Origin: Pseudomonadota bacterium
Lineage (GTDB): Bacteria; Pseudomonadota; Alphaproteobacteria; Acetobacterales; Acetobacteraceae
Length of the DNA: 21,505 bases
Reading direction: 5' to 3'
NCBI GenBank assembly: GCA_021841985.1
Contig: JAKCCP010000126.1
Span: forward strand, 1 to 21,505
Position 1 is the first letter of the stretch, and every line of letters begins with the position of its first letter. The notes below the pieces were generated by a model, which ran no database searches, was not told the origin of the DNA, and saw nothing but the letters and a program-made list of their open reading frames with translations. Shown in pieces: positions 1 to 8,337 of this stretch. The translations under genes were made by a program, and so were the position numbers.

Positions 1-230
1 GGGAGAACATCACTGCGTTCGAATAAACGAGTTTCATGCCCAAGATCACGGAAAACCCGCGATAATTCGTGCAAAAGCAGCGTTTTGCCAGTCCCTGGAG
101 GGCCGAATAGACCCACGACATTGGGGCCGTCTTCGAAGAGCTTCAGAATTTGCGTCCGAGCGTCGCACCACTTGGTATGGGGGATGATTGAGTCCATGGC
201 GAGCAGCGCTTTTTCACGAATCTCCAACAT
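1..230 (-). CDS. P-loop AAA-type ATPase, N-terminal part (runs off left edge)
   Basis: Reading leftwards from an ATG at 230-228 gives about 76 residues with no stop before the window edge. Around residues 43-50 there is a clean Walker A motif, GPPGTGKT, preceded by hydrophobic VVGLF, as in AAA+ ATPases. The rest of the visible part is a helical N-terminus (REKALLAMDS...) and a strand after the P-loop helix. The Walker B and sensor motifs lie outside the window, so the subfamily cannot be named. ExeA/GspA-like, MoxR-like and helicase-loader-like proteins are all possible. The ribosome site is weak (AGGG about 10 bases upstream). A near-perfect palindrome sits 20-38 bases upstream of the start, suggesting repression or autoregulation. 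Seen: P-loop and open frame. Inferred: an ATPase gene. Confidence 0.7.
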   Translation of the reverse strand, partial: MLEIREKALLAMDSIIPHTKWCDARTQILKLFEDGPNVVGLFGPPGTGKTLLLHELSRVFRDLGHETRLFERSDVL

Positions 231-249
231 CGGAAAATACCCTAAAACC

Positions 250-268
250 TATCAGATGGCATCCGATA
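250..268 (-). promoter_or_regulatory. 19-bp palindrome upstream of the ATPase gene (candidate operator)
   Basis: On the plus strand the site reads TATCAGATGGCATCCGATA. Eight of nine base pairs around the central G at 259 are complementary (TATC.GATG / CATC.GATA; only 254/264 mismatch). It lies 20 bases upstream of the ATPase start codon in an otherwise AT-leaning promoter region. Perfect spacing of two GAT half sites is typical of a dimeric regulator site, but the regulator is unknown. Confidence 0.45.
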
Positions 269-586
269 TATTTGAAAACCGGCTTGGCCGGCCATTTCCG
301 GAAAAGCCCGCGCGGGAGCGGCAGGGGAAAGTCGCGGGGCGCGGCGTGTCATGGGCATGGTCCCGGCTGGGGTTGGGCGGTGAACGATGGGCGGGGGGGC
401 GCGCGACGGTCAAGGCTTTTCTCCTGACCCCAGCAGTGTGGCGGGCGAGTAGGCGGGGAACTGCGCGCCGAACGACCGCTTCCGGGGCTGCCGTATTGCT
501 CGCGCCATCCCGCGGGCCCGCGACATTGCTGCTCGCGCGGCGGAGGGAGTTTGCGACCGGCCGGCGCTTTATACCTCCCGGTTGAG

Positions 587-596
587 GTGTTAACAC
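587..596 (+). promoter_or_regulatory. Palindrome GTGTTAACAC upstream of arsC
   Basis: A perfect 10-bp palindrome lies 57 bases upstream of the arsC start, flanked by GAG (584-586) and ATCTC on the other side, which adds partial dyad symmetry. ArsR-family sites are imperfect AT-containing dyads in this sort of position, so it is a candidate operator for the arsenic operon. No regulator gene is adjacent to support that, so confidence is low. Confidence 0.25.
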
Positions 597-652
597 ATCT
601 CGACCCCTTGGTATCTGGTCTTGCGTTGGCATCTCCTTGCGAGGAAAAACGG

Positions 653-1105
653 ATGCGCCATTTTCTCCCCTCCGATCAGGTTACCATATATCACAATCCC
701 GCCTGCGGCACCTCGCGCAACGTGCTCGGGCTGATCCGCAATGCCGGCATCACCCCGCATGTCGTCGAATATCTCAAGACGCCGCCAAGCCGTGCCGAAC
801 TCGTCGATCTCATCGCCCGCATGGGCTGCACCGCGCGCGACGTGCTGCGCCGCAAGGGCACGCCGCATGACACGCTCGGCCTCGACGACCCCACGCTTGC
901 CGAGGAAGCGCTCATCGCGGCCATGCTCGCCCACCCCATTCTCATCAACCGCCCGATCGTCGCCACCCCGCTCGGGGTGAGGCTCTGCCGGCCCTCGGAA
1001 ACCGTGCTCGACATTCTGCCCACGCCCCAGCGCGGCGCCTTCGCCAAGGAAGACGGCGCACAGGTGGTGGACGCGCGGGGCAAGCGCGTGATCAAGGAAG
1101 GATAG
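653..1105 (+). CDS. arsC: Arsenate reductase, glutaredoxin-dependent ArsC family
   Basis: This 150-residue protein reduces arsenate to arsenite in the cytoplasm, using glutathione/glutaredoxin as in the plasmid R773 ArsC family. The N-terminus carries the family signature TIYHNPACGTSRN with the catalytic Cys at residue 18. Further on are RKGTPHDTL and the segment LINRPIVATPLGVRLCRPSE, which supply the family's conserved arginines. The length matches the family (about 140). The ATG at 653 is chosen over a longer upstream frame because GAGGAA (641-646) is correctly spaced and the homologous region begins there. It is the first gene of a two-gene operon; acr3 starts 5 bases after its stop. Confidence 0.95.
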   Translation: MRHFLPSDQVTIYHNPACGTSRNVLGLIRNAGITPHVVEYLKTPPSRAELVDLIARMGCTARDVLRRKGTPHDTLGLDDPTLAEEALIAAMLAHPILINRPIVATPLGVRLCRPSETVLDILPTPQRGAFAKEDGAQVVDARGKRVIKEG

Positions 1106-1110
1106 CCGGC

Positions 1111-2196
1111 ATGGCCGAGGCCATCGCGCCCGCGCGCCAGACAGCGCCAGGGTTGAATCTTTTCGAGCGCTTCCTCACGCTCTGGGTGGCGCTCTGCATC
1201 GTGGCCGGGATCGTGCTCGGCCAGACCGTCCCCGCGCCGTTCCATGTGCTCGGCGCGGCGACCCTCGCCCAGGTCAATCTGCCGGTGGCGGTGCTGATCT
1301 GGCTGATGATCGTGCCGATGCTGCTCAAGATCGATCCCGGCGCACTCCGCCAGGTGGGGGCGCATTGGCGGGGGATGGCGGCGACGGTCGGCGTCAACTG
1401 GTTGGTCAAGCCGTTCTCCATGGCAGCGCTGGGCTGGCTCTTCATCGGCCACCTCTTCCGCCCCTATCTGCCGCCGGGCCAGATCGAGAGCTATATTGCC
1501 GGCCTCATTCTGCTCGCCGCGGCGCCATGCACGGCGATGGTGTTCGTGTGGTCTGGTCTCGTCGCGGGCGAGCCGGTTTTCACCCTGAGCCAGATCGCGC
1601 TCAACGACGCCATCATGGTGGTGGCGTTCGCGCCGATCGTCGGCCTGCTGCTGGGGCTTTCTTCCATCACCGTGCCGTGGAACACACTTTTGCTCTCGGT
1701 CGCGCTCTATATCGTGATCCCGGTGATCATGGCGCAGGCGTGGCGCGCGGCCTTGCTGAAGCAGGGTGGGGCGGCGGCGCTCGCGCGCACGCTGGCCCGA
1801 CTCGGGCCGATCTCGCTGGCCGCCCTACTCGTCATGCTGGTGCTGCTGTTCGGCCTCCAGGGCACGGCGATCGTCGCCCAGCCGGGAGTGATCGGCCTGC
1901 TCGCCATCCCTATCATCGTGCAGGTTTATTTCAACGCCGGCCTTGCCTATGGGTTGAATCGCTGGCTGGGCACGGAATGGTGCGTTGCCGGGCCCTCGGC
2001 GCTGATCGGGGCGTCCAATTTCTTCGAACTCGCGGTCGCGGCCGCGATCGCATTGTTCGGTTTTCAATCCGGCGCGGCGCTCGCAACCGTGGTCGGCGTG
2101 CTCGTGGAAGTGCCGGTGATGCTCTCGGTGGTAGCCCTCGTCCGCCGCACCCGCCCCTGGTATGAAGCGGGGGCGGCGCGGCAGCGGAGGGGATGA
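1111..2196 (+). CDS. acr3: ACR3-family arsenite efflux transporter
   Basis: A 361-residue inner-membrane protein with about ten hydrophobic helices that exports arsenite (the product of ArsC). Recognisable ACR3 features are LNLFERFLTLWVALCI near the N-terminus, the helix containing APCTAMVFVWS with the conserved Cys required for arsenite transport in studied ACR3 proteins, and the later GASNFFELAVAAAIALFG segment. Its length is in the usual ACR3 range. The start follows an AAGGAAGG ribosome site lying inside the 3' end of arsC, so the two genes are surely cotranscribed and possibly translationally linked. The pair makes a minimal detoxification unit without ArsA, ArsH or ArsR in view. Confidence 0.95.
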   Translation: MAEAIAPARQTAPGLNLFERFLTLWVALCIVAGIVLGQTVPAPFHVLGAATLAQVNLPVAVLIWLMIVPMLLKIDPGALRQVGAHWRGMAATVGVNWLVKPFSMAALGWLFIGHLFRPYLPPGQIESYIAGLILLAAAPCTAMVFVWSGLVAGEPVFTLSQIALNDAIMVVAFAPIVGLLLGLSSITVPWNTLLLSVALYIVIPVIMAQAWRAALLKQGGAAALARTLARLGPISLAALLVMLVLLFGLQGTAIVAQPGVIGLLAIPIIVQVYFNAGLAYGLNRWLGTEWCVAGPSALIGASNFFELAVAAAIALFGFQSGAALATVVGVLVEVPVMLSVVALVRRTRPWYEAGAARQRRG

Positions 2197-2317
2197 TGGG
2201 GGCTGGCGCGGCGGGCGCCCTCCGCCTGTTCGGATGAAATAGCGCCGCGCGAAAGCGCCCGGTTTCGTCAAACCCCGCTCTTGAAGCGATCGCGCCGGAT
2301 GCCCACGTCCGTGGCTC

Positions 2318-2584
2318 ATGATCGCACGTCGTAAGCTCATTCTGGAGATGACGCCGGAGGGAGAATTTCGCGAAAGCGAATTTTCCCGCGCGCGGGCGTT
2401 GCGGGCCAATTGGGTGGCCCGGATCGCGGTCTCGGCGGCGGTGCTGGCGGTGGTCGCGGGCGCTGTCGCGGCGGCGGCGCTGGCCTTCTGGGTGGCGATG
2501 ATCCTGCTGCCGGTGGCGATCATTGCGGGCTTGGCCTCCTACGCCATGCTGCGCTTCCAGTTCTGGCGCGCCCGGCGCTTCTGA
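2318..2584 (+). CDS. Small membrane protein of unknown function
   Basis: An 88-residue protein, not recognised. The first 35 residues are charged and hydrophilic (MIARRKLILEMTPEGEFRES...), then come two hydrophobic stretches, roughly residues 37-58 and 60-76, ending in a basic tail (RFQFWRARRF). That is the layout of a two-helix inner-membrane protein with cytoplasmic ends. The charged N-terminus and positive-inside tail make it more credible than a chance frame. The ribosome site is weak, so the start is uncertain. It sits 121 bases after acr3 and 63 before the TPR gene, all on the same strand, so cotranscription with either is possible. Confidence 0.6.
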   Translation: MIARRKLILEMTPEGEFRESEFSRARALRANWVARIAVSAAVLAVVAGAVAAAALAFWVAMILLPVAIIAGLASYAMLRFQFWRARRF

Positions 2585-2647
2585 ACGCGGCCTTCGAGGG
2601 GCATTCACCCTCTTCCGTTTGTCGACGCGGCTTGGCATGGTGGTGCC

Positions 2648-4084
2648 ATGGACAAAGCCGCAACCGAGCCGCCGCAAGCGCCCTCTTCCGCCGCTGATCA
2701 AGCCAGAGCTGCCCGCCTCAAGGCGCTGCATGAGCAGGTGCAGCGCGCGGAGCAGGCGCTCGGCGCCAAGCGCTTCGGCGAGGCTGCGGGGATCTGCCAG
2801 GATGTGCTGGAGGGCGCCCCCGAATATCCCCCGGCGCTTGCCCTGCTCGGGGCGATCTTTGGCCATCGTGGCGATCTCGGTCGGGCCGTTTCCCACATTG
2901 AGCAGGCGCTGAGCCGCCAGCCGGGCGTTGCCGCCTGGCACAGCAATCTTTCTGGCCTCTATCGTTTACTCTATCGCTTCGATGACGCCGTCACTGCCGC
3001 CGCCGAGGCGGTGCGTCTGCAACCCAGTGTCGCGCGCTTTCGGGTCAATCTCGGCAAGGCGCTCATGGATCGCGGCGAGCGCGCCCGCGCCATTGAGGAA
3101 TTTCTCGCCGCCATCGGGCTGGAGGCCAGCCATCCCGAGGCGCATCTCGCGATTGGGCAGATCCTGCTGGCGAGCGGGGAGATGAAGCCTGGCTGGGTGG
3201 AGTATGAATGGCGCAACCAGCTCGAGCAGGCGAAGGGCATGCTGCCGAAAATGGCCACACCGGCCTGGAACGGCATGCGCCTGCCGAAAGACCGCCTCCT
3301 CCTGATCGGCGATCAGGGCTATGGCGATACCCTCCAGTTCGTCCGCTACGCGCCCCTGGTCGCGGCACGCTGCGGCGAGGTGGTGCTCGGCTGTAGCCCC
3401 GATCTCGCGCCGCTTTTGCGCTCGGTGCGGGGGATTACCACCTGCCATTCGCGCTGGGACGAGATCCCGCCGCACCGCGCCCATTGCCTGCTGTCCAGCC
3501 TGCCGGGGATTTTTGGTACCGAGATCGCCACGATCCCAACCGAGATCCCCTATCTCAGCATCGATGCCGCGCTGATCCGTGATTGGGCCGAGCGTTTCGA
3601 GCAGGCGCTGCCACCCGCTAGCCTGCGGATCGGCGTTGCCTGGGCGGGGCGGCCGACGCATCCCAACGACCGCCGCCGCTCGATGCGGCTGGCCGATTTC
3701 GCTCCGCTCGCCGCGGTTCCCGGCGTCGCCTTCGTCTCGCTGCAACATAAATTCCCGACAGCCGACAACGCGGCGCGCGAGACCTTGCCCGGCATGCTCG
3801 ATATTTCCGGGGAACTCCGCGATTTCGCCGCGACTGCGGCGGCGATCATCAATCTTGATCTGGTGGTTTGCGTCGATACCTCGGTCGGCCATCTCGCCGG
3901 CGCGCTCGGCAAGCCGGTCTGGCTGATGCTGGCGAGCCCGGCGGATTGGCGGTGGATGCTGGAGCGCGCCGACACACCTTGGTATCCCTCGATGCGGCTG
4001 TTCCGGCAGGGCCGACCGGGAGATTGGCAAGCGGTTACCAGCGCCGTCGCATCGAGCCTCGCGAGCCTGCCGCGCCGCCGCTAA
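2648..4084 (+). CDS. Tetratricopeptide-repeat protein with glycosyltransferase-like C-terminal domain
   Basis: 478 residues. The N-terminal ~190 residues contain several TPR units (for example the helix pairs around ALGAKRFGEAAGICQDVLEG, AWHSNLSGLYRLLYRFDDAV and FRVNLGKALMDRGERAR). From about residue 215 follows a GT-B-like domain of the kind found in bacterial TPR-glycosyltransferases: LLLIGDQGYGDTLQFVRYA, then IGVAWAGRPTHPNDRRRSM, then LDLVVCVDTSVGHLAGALG with the conserved DT/H pair, as in heptosyltransferase-like (GT9/GT41-like) folds. It is probably cytoplasmic, modifying a protein or envelope component; the substrate cannot be read from sequence. No flagellar, pilin or capsule genes adjoin it to suggest a target. 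The start ATG has only a weak ribosome site. Confidence 0.8.
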   Translation: MDKAATEPPQAPSSAADQARAARLKALHEQVQRAEQALGAKRFGEAAGICQDVLEGAPEYPPALALLGAIFGHRGDLGRAVSHIEQALSRQPGVAAWHSNLSGLYRLLYRFDDAVTAAAEAVRLQPSVARFRVNLGKALMDRGERARAIEEFLAAIGLEASHPEAHLAIGQILLASGEMKPGWVEYEWRNQLEQAKGMLPKMATPAWNGMRLPKDRLLLIGDQGYGDTLQFVRYAPLVAARCGEVVLGCSPDLAPLLRSVRGITTCHSRWDEIPPHRAHCLLSSLPGIFGTEIATIPTEIPYLSIDAALIRDWAERFEQALPPASLRIGVAWAGRPTHPNDRRRSMRLADFAPLAAVPGVAFVSLQHKFPTADNAARETLPGMLDISGELRDFAATAAAIINLDLVVCVDTSVGHLAGALGKPVWLMLASPADWRWMLERADTPWYPSMRLFRQGRPGDWQAVTSAVASSLASLPRRR

Positions 4085-4093
4085 AGGGCATGC

Positions 4094-4122
4094 AAAAAGC
4101 CCAGGGGCTTTGCCCCTGGGCT
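4094..4122 (-). terminator. Intrinsic terminator of ahcY
   Basis: A perfect 11-bp stem AGCCCAGGGGC / GCCCCTGGGCT with a 3-base loop spans 4098-4122. On the minus strand it is followed directly by a run of five T (the A run at 4094-4098), 17 bases past the ahcY stop. On the plus strand no T run follows, so it acts chiefly on ahcY. Its stem may still help end transcription from the converging TPR gene, whose stop is only 13 bases before it. Confidence 0.9.
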
Positions 4123-4138
4123 CCATCGAGAGGGCCTG

Positions 4139-5428
<1,290 letters not shown>

Positions 5429-5455
5429 TGAATTTTCCTCTTTTACGGCAGCCCG

Positions 5456-5487
5456 CCAGCGATCAGGTGTTCCAGCGATCAGGTATT
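5456..5487. repeat. 16-bp tandem duplication across the rho stop codon
   Basis: Two adjacent copies, CCAGCGATCAGGTGTT (5456-5471) and CCAGCGATCAGGTATT (5472-5487), differ at one base. The right copy contains the rho stop codon (TCA at 5479-5481, minus strand) and the left lies in the rho-ahcY spacer. This looks like a replication-slippage duplication of the end of rho; it lengthens the spacer but leaves both reading frames intact. Confidence 0.85.
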
Positions 5488-6753
5488 CATGGCGTCGAAG
5501 AAATCCTGATTTGTTTTGCTGTATTTCAGCTTGTCCAGCAGGAATTCCATGGCATCGGTGGTGCCCATCGGGTTGAGGATGCGGCGTAGCACCCACATTT
5601 TCGACAGCATCCCTTTATCCACCAGGAGTTCTTCCTTGCGGGTGCCGGATTTGGTGATATCGATCGCCGGGAAGGTGCGCTTGTCGGAAAGCTTGCGATC
5701 GAGGATGATTTCGGAGTTACCGGTGCCCTTGAACTCCTCGAAGATCACCTCGTCCATGCGGCTGCCGGTGTCGATCAGGGCGGTGGCGATGATGGTGAGG
5801 CTGCCGCCTTCCTCGATGTTGCGCGCCGCGCCGAAAAAGCGCTTCGGACGTTGCAGCGCATTGGCATCGACGCCGCCCGTCAGCACCTTGCCCGATGATG
5901 GAACGACGGTGTTGTAGGCGCGCGCGAGGCGGGTGATGCTGTCCAGCAGGATCACCACGTCGCGCTTGTGCTCGACCAGGCGCTTGGCTTTCTCCAGCAC
6001 CATTTCCGTAACTTGCACATGCCGCGTTGCCGGCTCGTCGAAGGTCGAGCTGACAACCTCGCCATGCACGCTGCGCGCCATGTCGGTAACTTCCTCGGGC
6101 CGCTCGTCGATCAGCAGCACGATGAGGAACACCTCGGGGTGATTGGCGGCGATGGCGGTGGCGATATTCTGCAGCATAACGGTCTTGCCGGTGCGCGGCG
6201 GCGCCACGATCAGCGCGCGCTGGCCGAGGCCGATCGGGGCGATGAGATCGATCACGCGGGGGGTGAAATCCTTGCCCGGCGCCTTCGCGACCGACTGGAA
6301 ATTCTCGGTCTCCATCTTCAGCCGCTGAGTCGGGTAGAGCGGCGTGAGGTTGTCGAAATTGATGCGATGACGCACCGCTTCGGGCGGCTCGAAATTGATG
6401 GTGTTGACCTTGAGCAGGGAAAAATACCGCTCGCCGTCCTTGGGCGCGCGGATTTGACCTTCCACCGAATCGCCGGTGCGCAGCGCGAAGCGGCGCACCT
6501 GCGTCGGGCTCACATAGATGTCATCAGGGCCCGGGAGATAATTGGCCTGCGGGCTGCGCAGAAAGCCAAAACCGTCTGGCAGGATCTCAAGCGTGCCTTC
6601 GCCGCTGATCGCCTGATCGTTTTCGGCGAGCGTCTTGAGGATCGCGAACATCATATCCTGCTTGCGCAGCGAGGAGGCGTTCTCGATCTGGAGGGATTCG
6701 GCAAAACTCAGCAGATCAGCGGGTGATTTTGCCTTGAGTTCGGCGAGATGCAT
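5479..6753 (-). CDS. rho: Transcription termination factor Rho
   Basis: A 424-residue hexameric RNA-dependent ATPase that ends transcription. The N-terminal helical domain ([20 protein letters not shown]) is followed by the RNA-binding cold-shock-like domain ([18 protein letters not shown] and a [16 protein letters not shown] segment). The ATPase core has the Walker A motif APPRTGKT, Walker B-like [16 protein letters not shown], the Q-loop region [20 protein letters not shown], and the R-loop/C-terminal block [20 protein letters not shown]. Length equals that of typical Rho (about 420). The ORF is open 44 codons further upstream, but the conserved N-terminus and a GAGG motif favour the ATG at 6753. 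A good promoter lies 150 bases upstream, leaving a leader of about 140 nt, as expected for a gene known to be autoregulated in other bacteria. Confidence 0.97.
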   Translation of the reverse strand: MHLAELKAKSPADLLSFAESLQIENASSLRKQDMMFAILKTLAENDQAISGEGTLEILPDGFGFLRSPQANYLPGPDDIYVSPTQVRRFALRTGDSVEGQIRAPKDGERYFSLLKVNTINFEPPEAVRHRINFDNLTPLYPTQRLKMETENFQSVAKAPGKDFTPRVIDLIAPIGLGQRALIVAPPRTGKTVMLQNIATAIAANHPEVFLIVLLIDERPEEVTDMARSVHGEVVSSTFDEPATRHVQVTEMVLEKAKRLVEHKRDVVILLDSITRLARAYNTVVPSSGKVLTGGVDANALQRPKRFFGAARNIEEGGSLTIIATALIDTGSRMDEVIFEEFKGTGNSEIILDRKLSDKRTFPAIDITKSGTRKEELLVDKGMLSKMWVLRRILNPMGTTDAMEFLLDKLKYSKTNQDFFDAMNT

Positions 6754-6902
6754 CGGTGAGGCCTCGAAAACCATCGCGGGGGAATGCGCAGATATGTTGT
6801 CTGCGGACCACAAGCCGGCACACGAAACCATGACGCCGGCGCGGTCGGGAAGATTGGGAAAAGAGACCAGCGGCGAGAACGCCACGCGGCCAGGACAAAA
6901 AG

Positions 6903-6931
6903 ACCGTAGAGAAGCCCCCTTCTCCCGTCAA
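6903..6931 (-). promoter_or_regulatory. Sigma-70-type promoter for rho with palindromic spacer
   Basis: On the minus strand TTGACG (6931-6926) is separated by exactly 17 bases from TACGGT (6908-6903). Transcription would begin near 6896, giving a leader of about 140 nt before rho. The spacer itself holds a perfect inverted repeat, GAGAAG-CCCC-CTTCTC (plus strand 6909-6924), which fills almost the whole gap between the -35 and -10 boxes. Confidence 0.6.
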
Positions 6932-7023
6932 GCGCCAGATGGGACAAAATTTTTGCGCTTCAAGCCCCGCGCCGCCGGATGTCGAGGGGGAGCGGCGAGA
7001 TTCTTGCCGACCTGGCGCGCGGT

Positions 7024-8175
7024 CTAGCCGCCGAGCGCGCCCGAGGCCCGCAGCGCCTCGGCATCGAGGCCCAATTCGGCGAGGATCGTGGCACTTTCCG
7101 CCGCGGGCGGCGTGGGTGGGCGGGGCGGGGCGGGGGGGGTGCGGCTGAAGCGCGGCGCCGGGGCGGGCTGGGTTACGCCATTGATTTCAATAAAACTACC
7201 GCGCGCGCGATTATGCGGATGCAGCGGCGCCTCGGCGAGCGAGAGCACGCCGAGCGCGCAGGCATCCGTCCCTTCCAGGATTTTCGCCCAGGTCTCGCGG
7301 CTCCGCGTGGCAATGATCGCGGTCAGCGCCGCGCGGAGCGCCGGCCACAGCGCCTGGTCATACTGGCCCTTCACGAATGCGTCATCGAGGCCGATCCTTC
7401 GGGCCAGCTCGGCGAAGAATTTCGGCTCAAGCGCGGCGATCGAGAGATATTTTCCATCCGCCGTCGCATAGGTGTCATAGAATGGCGCGCCGCCATCGAG
7501 CAGGTTGGCGGCGCGCCGGTCCTGCCACAGCCCGGCGGCGTGGAGCGCGTAGAATGGCGTCATCAACAGTGCCGCCCCCTCCGCCATCGCTGCGTCCACC
7601 ACTTGGCCGCTTCCCGAGCGCGTGCGCTCCAGCAGGGCGGCGAGCACGCCAACCACCAGGAACATCGCGCCGCCGCCGTAATCGCCGACGAGATTGAGCG
7701 GCGGTACTGGCGGCGCTTCCGCCCGGCCGATGCCGTGCGCCACGCCGGCGAGTGCTATGTAATTGAGATCGTGCCCGGCAGCTTCGGCGAGCGGGCCGCT
7801 CTGGCCGAAACCGGTCATGCGGCCATAGACCAGGCGCGGGTTACGGGCGAGGCATATCTCCGGCCCGAAGCCAAGTCTTTCGGCGACGCCGGGGCGGAAC
7901 CCCTCGATCAGCGCGTCGGCGGTCTCGACGAGGCGGAGCAGCACCGCGACCGCGGCCGCGCATTTGAGGTCCAGGGTGAGCGAGCGGCGACCGCGCCGCG
8001 TCGCGTCCCGCTCGGGCGCCAGCCTCGCGGTCTCGCCGGGACGGTCAATGCGGATGACCTCGGCGCCGAGATCGGCAAGCAGCATGGCGGCGAAGGGGCC
8101 GGGCCCGATGCCGGCGAGTTCCACGACCCGCAGACCGGCGAGCGGCCCCGCTGTCGCGGTTTCGGCCTTTTTCAT
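7024..8175 (-). CDS. CoA-transferase family III protein, alpha-methylacyl-CoA racemase type
   Basis: A 383-residue protein of the CaiB/BaiF family. The start [20 protein letters not shown] and the segment IRIDRPGE are standard. The features that point to the racemase (AMACR/MCR) branch are GHDLNYI (His135) and NLVGDYGGG (Asp165), which correspond to the His and Asp catalytic bases of that enzyme, and [11 protein letters not shown]. It would interconvert R and S 2-methylacyl-CoA esters in breakdown of branched-chain acyl groups. The C-terminus carries a Pro-rich low-complexity run (about residues 340-365), an insertion that looks lineage-specific. The ribosome site AGGGGAA is good. It is divergent from an acyl-CoA ligase gene, which supports an acyl-CoA role. 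A carnitine-type CoA transferase is less likely. Confidence 0.85.
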   Translation of the reverse strand: MKKAETATAGPLAGLRVVELAGIGPGPFAAMLLADLGAEVIRIDRPGETARLAPERDATRRGRRSLTLDLKCAAAVAVLLRLVETADALIEGFRPGVAERLGFGPEICLARNPRLVYGRMTGFGQSGPLAEAAGHDLNYIALAGVAHGIGRAEAPPVPPLNLVGDYGGGAMFLVVGVLAALLERTRSGSGQVVDAAMAEGAALLMTPFYALHAAGLWQDRRAANLLDGGAPFYDTYATADGKYLSIAALEPKFFAELARRIGLDDAFVKGQYDQALWPALRAALTAIIATRSRETWAKILEGTDACALGVLSLAEAPLHPHNRARGSFIEINGVTQPAPAPRFSRTPPAPPRPPTPPAAESATILAELGLDAEALRASGALGG

Positions 8176-8252
8176 TGGTTCCCCTACTTTTCCCGTTGTT
8201 TCTCACCAAGCTATCCGAGCGAAGTTTCGCGGGCCGCCCAGAGAGCGTCAAT

Positions 8253-8284
8253 CCTGCCGCCCAACTGGCCTGCCGCCCAACTGG
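8253..8284. repeat. Perfect 16-bp tandem repeat in the divergent intergenic region
   Basis: CCTGCCGCCCAACTGG occurs twice head to tail (8253-8268 and 8269-8284) with no mismatch, between the start of the racemase-like gene (8175, minus) and the acyl-CoA ligase gene (8338, plus). It lies where a regulator of both genes could bind, but the unit has no internal dyad, so slippage is an equal explanation. Confidence 0.85.
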
Positions 8285-8337
8285 TTGCGAAATCCGCCGG
8301 CAATGGCACACTCGGCGCCAAAGCCAGGGAGAACGCC

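Larger units (their letters stand above)
231..652. other. Non-coding stretch between the ATPase gene and arsC
   Basis: Apart from the palindrome at 250-268 and a 10-bp palindrome at 587-596, nothing gene-like was found. The open frames in both directions have Arg/Ala/Pro-rich compositions typical of out-of-frame GC-rich DNA and no recognisable domain. No arsR-like helix-turn-helix gene is present in either strand. Confidence 0.6.

Noticed and set aside
1931..2941. 336-residue minus-strand frame
   Set aside because: Arg/Pro/Ala-rich shadow of acr3, the small membrane protein and the TPR gene.
2966..4126. 386-residue minus-strand frame
   Set aside because: Shadow of the TPR-glycosyltransferase gene, which shows real domains on the plus strand.
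5429..5478. SAH riboswitch before ahcY
   Set aside because: The spacer is only 50 bases and lacks the conserved SAH-aptamer elements; it holds a ribosome site and part of a tandem duplication.
5429..5596. Upstream extension of ahcY by 56 codons
   Set aside because: It runs over the end of rho, has no family similarity, and a good ribosome site precedes the ATG at 5428.
6754..6947. Upstream extension of rho and two short overlapping minus-strand frames
   Set aside because: The conserved Rho N-terminus starts at 6753, and the predicted promoter at 6903-6931 lies within or near these frames; they contain no recognisable motif.
6979..8337. In-frame upstream extension of the acyl-CoA ligase (would make a 978-residue protein)
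   Set aside because: It is the antisense shadow of the racemase-like gene; ligase homology and the ribosome site begin at 8338.
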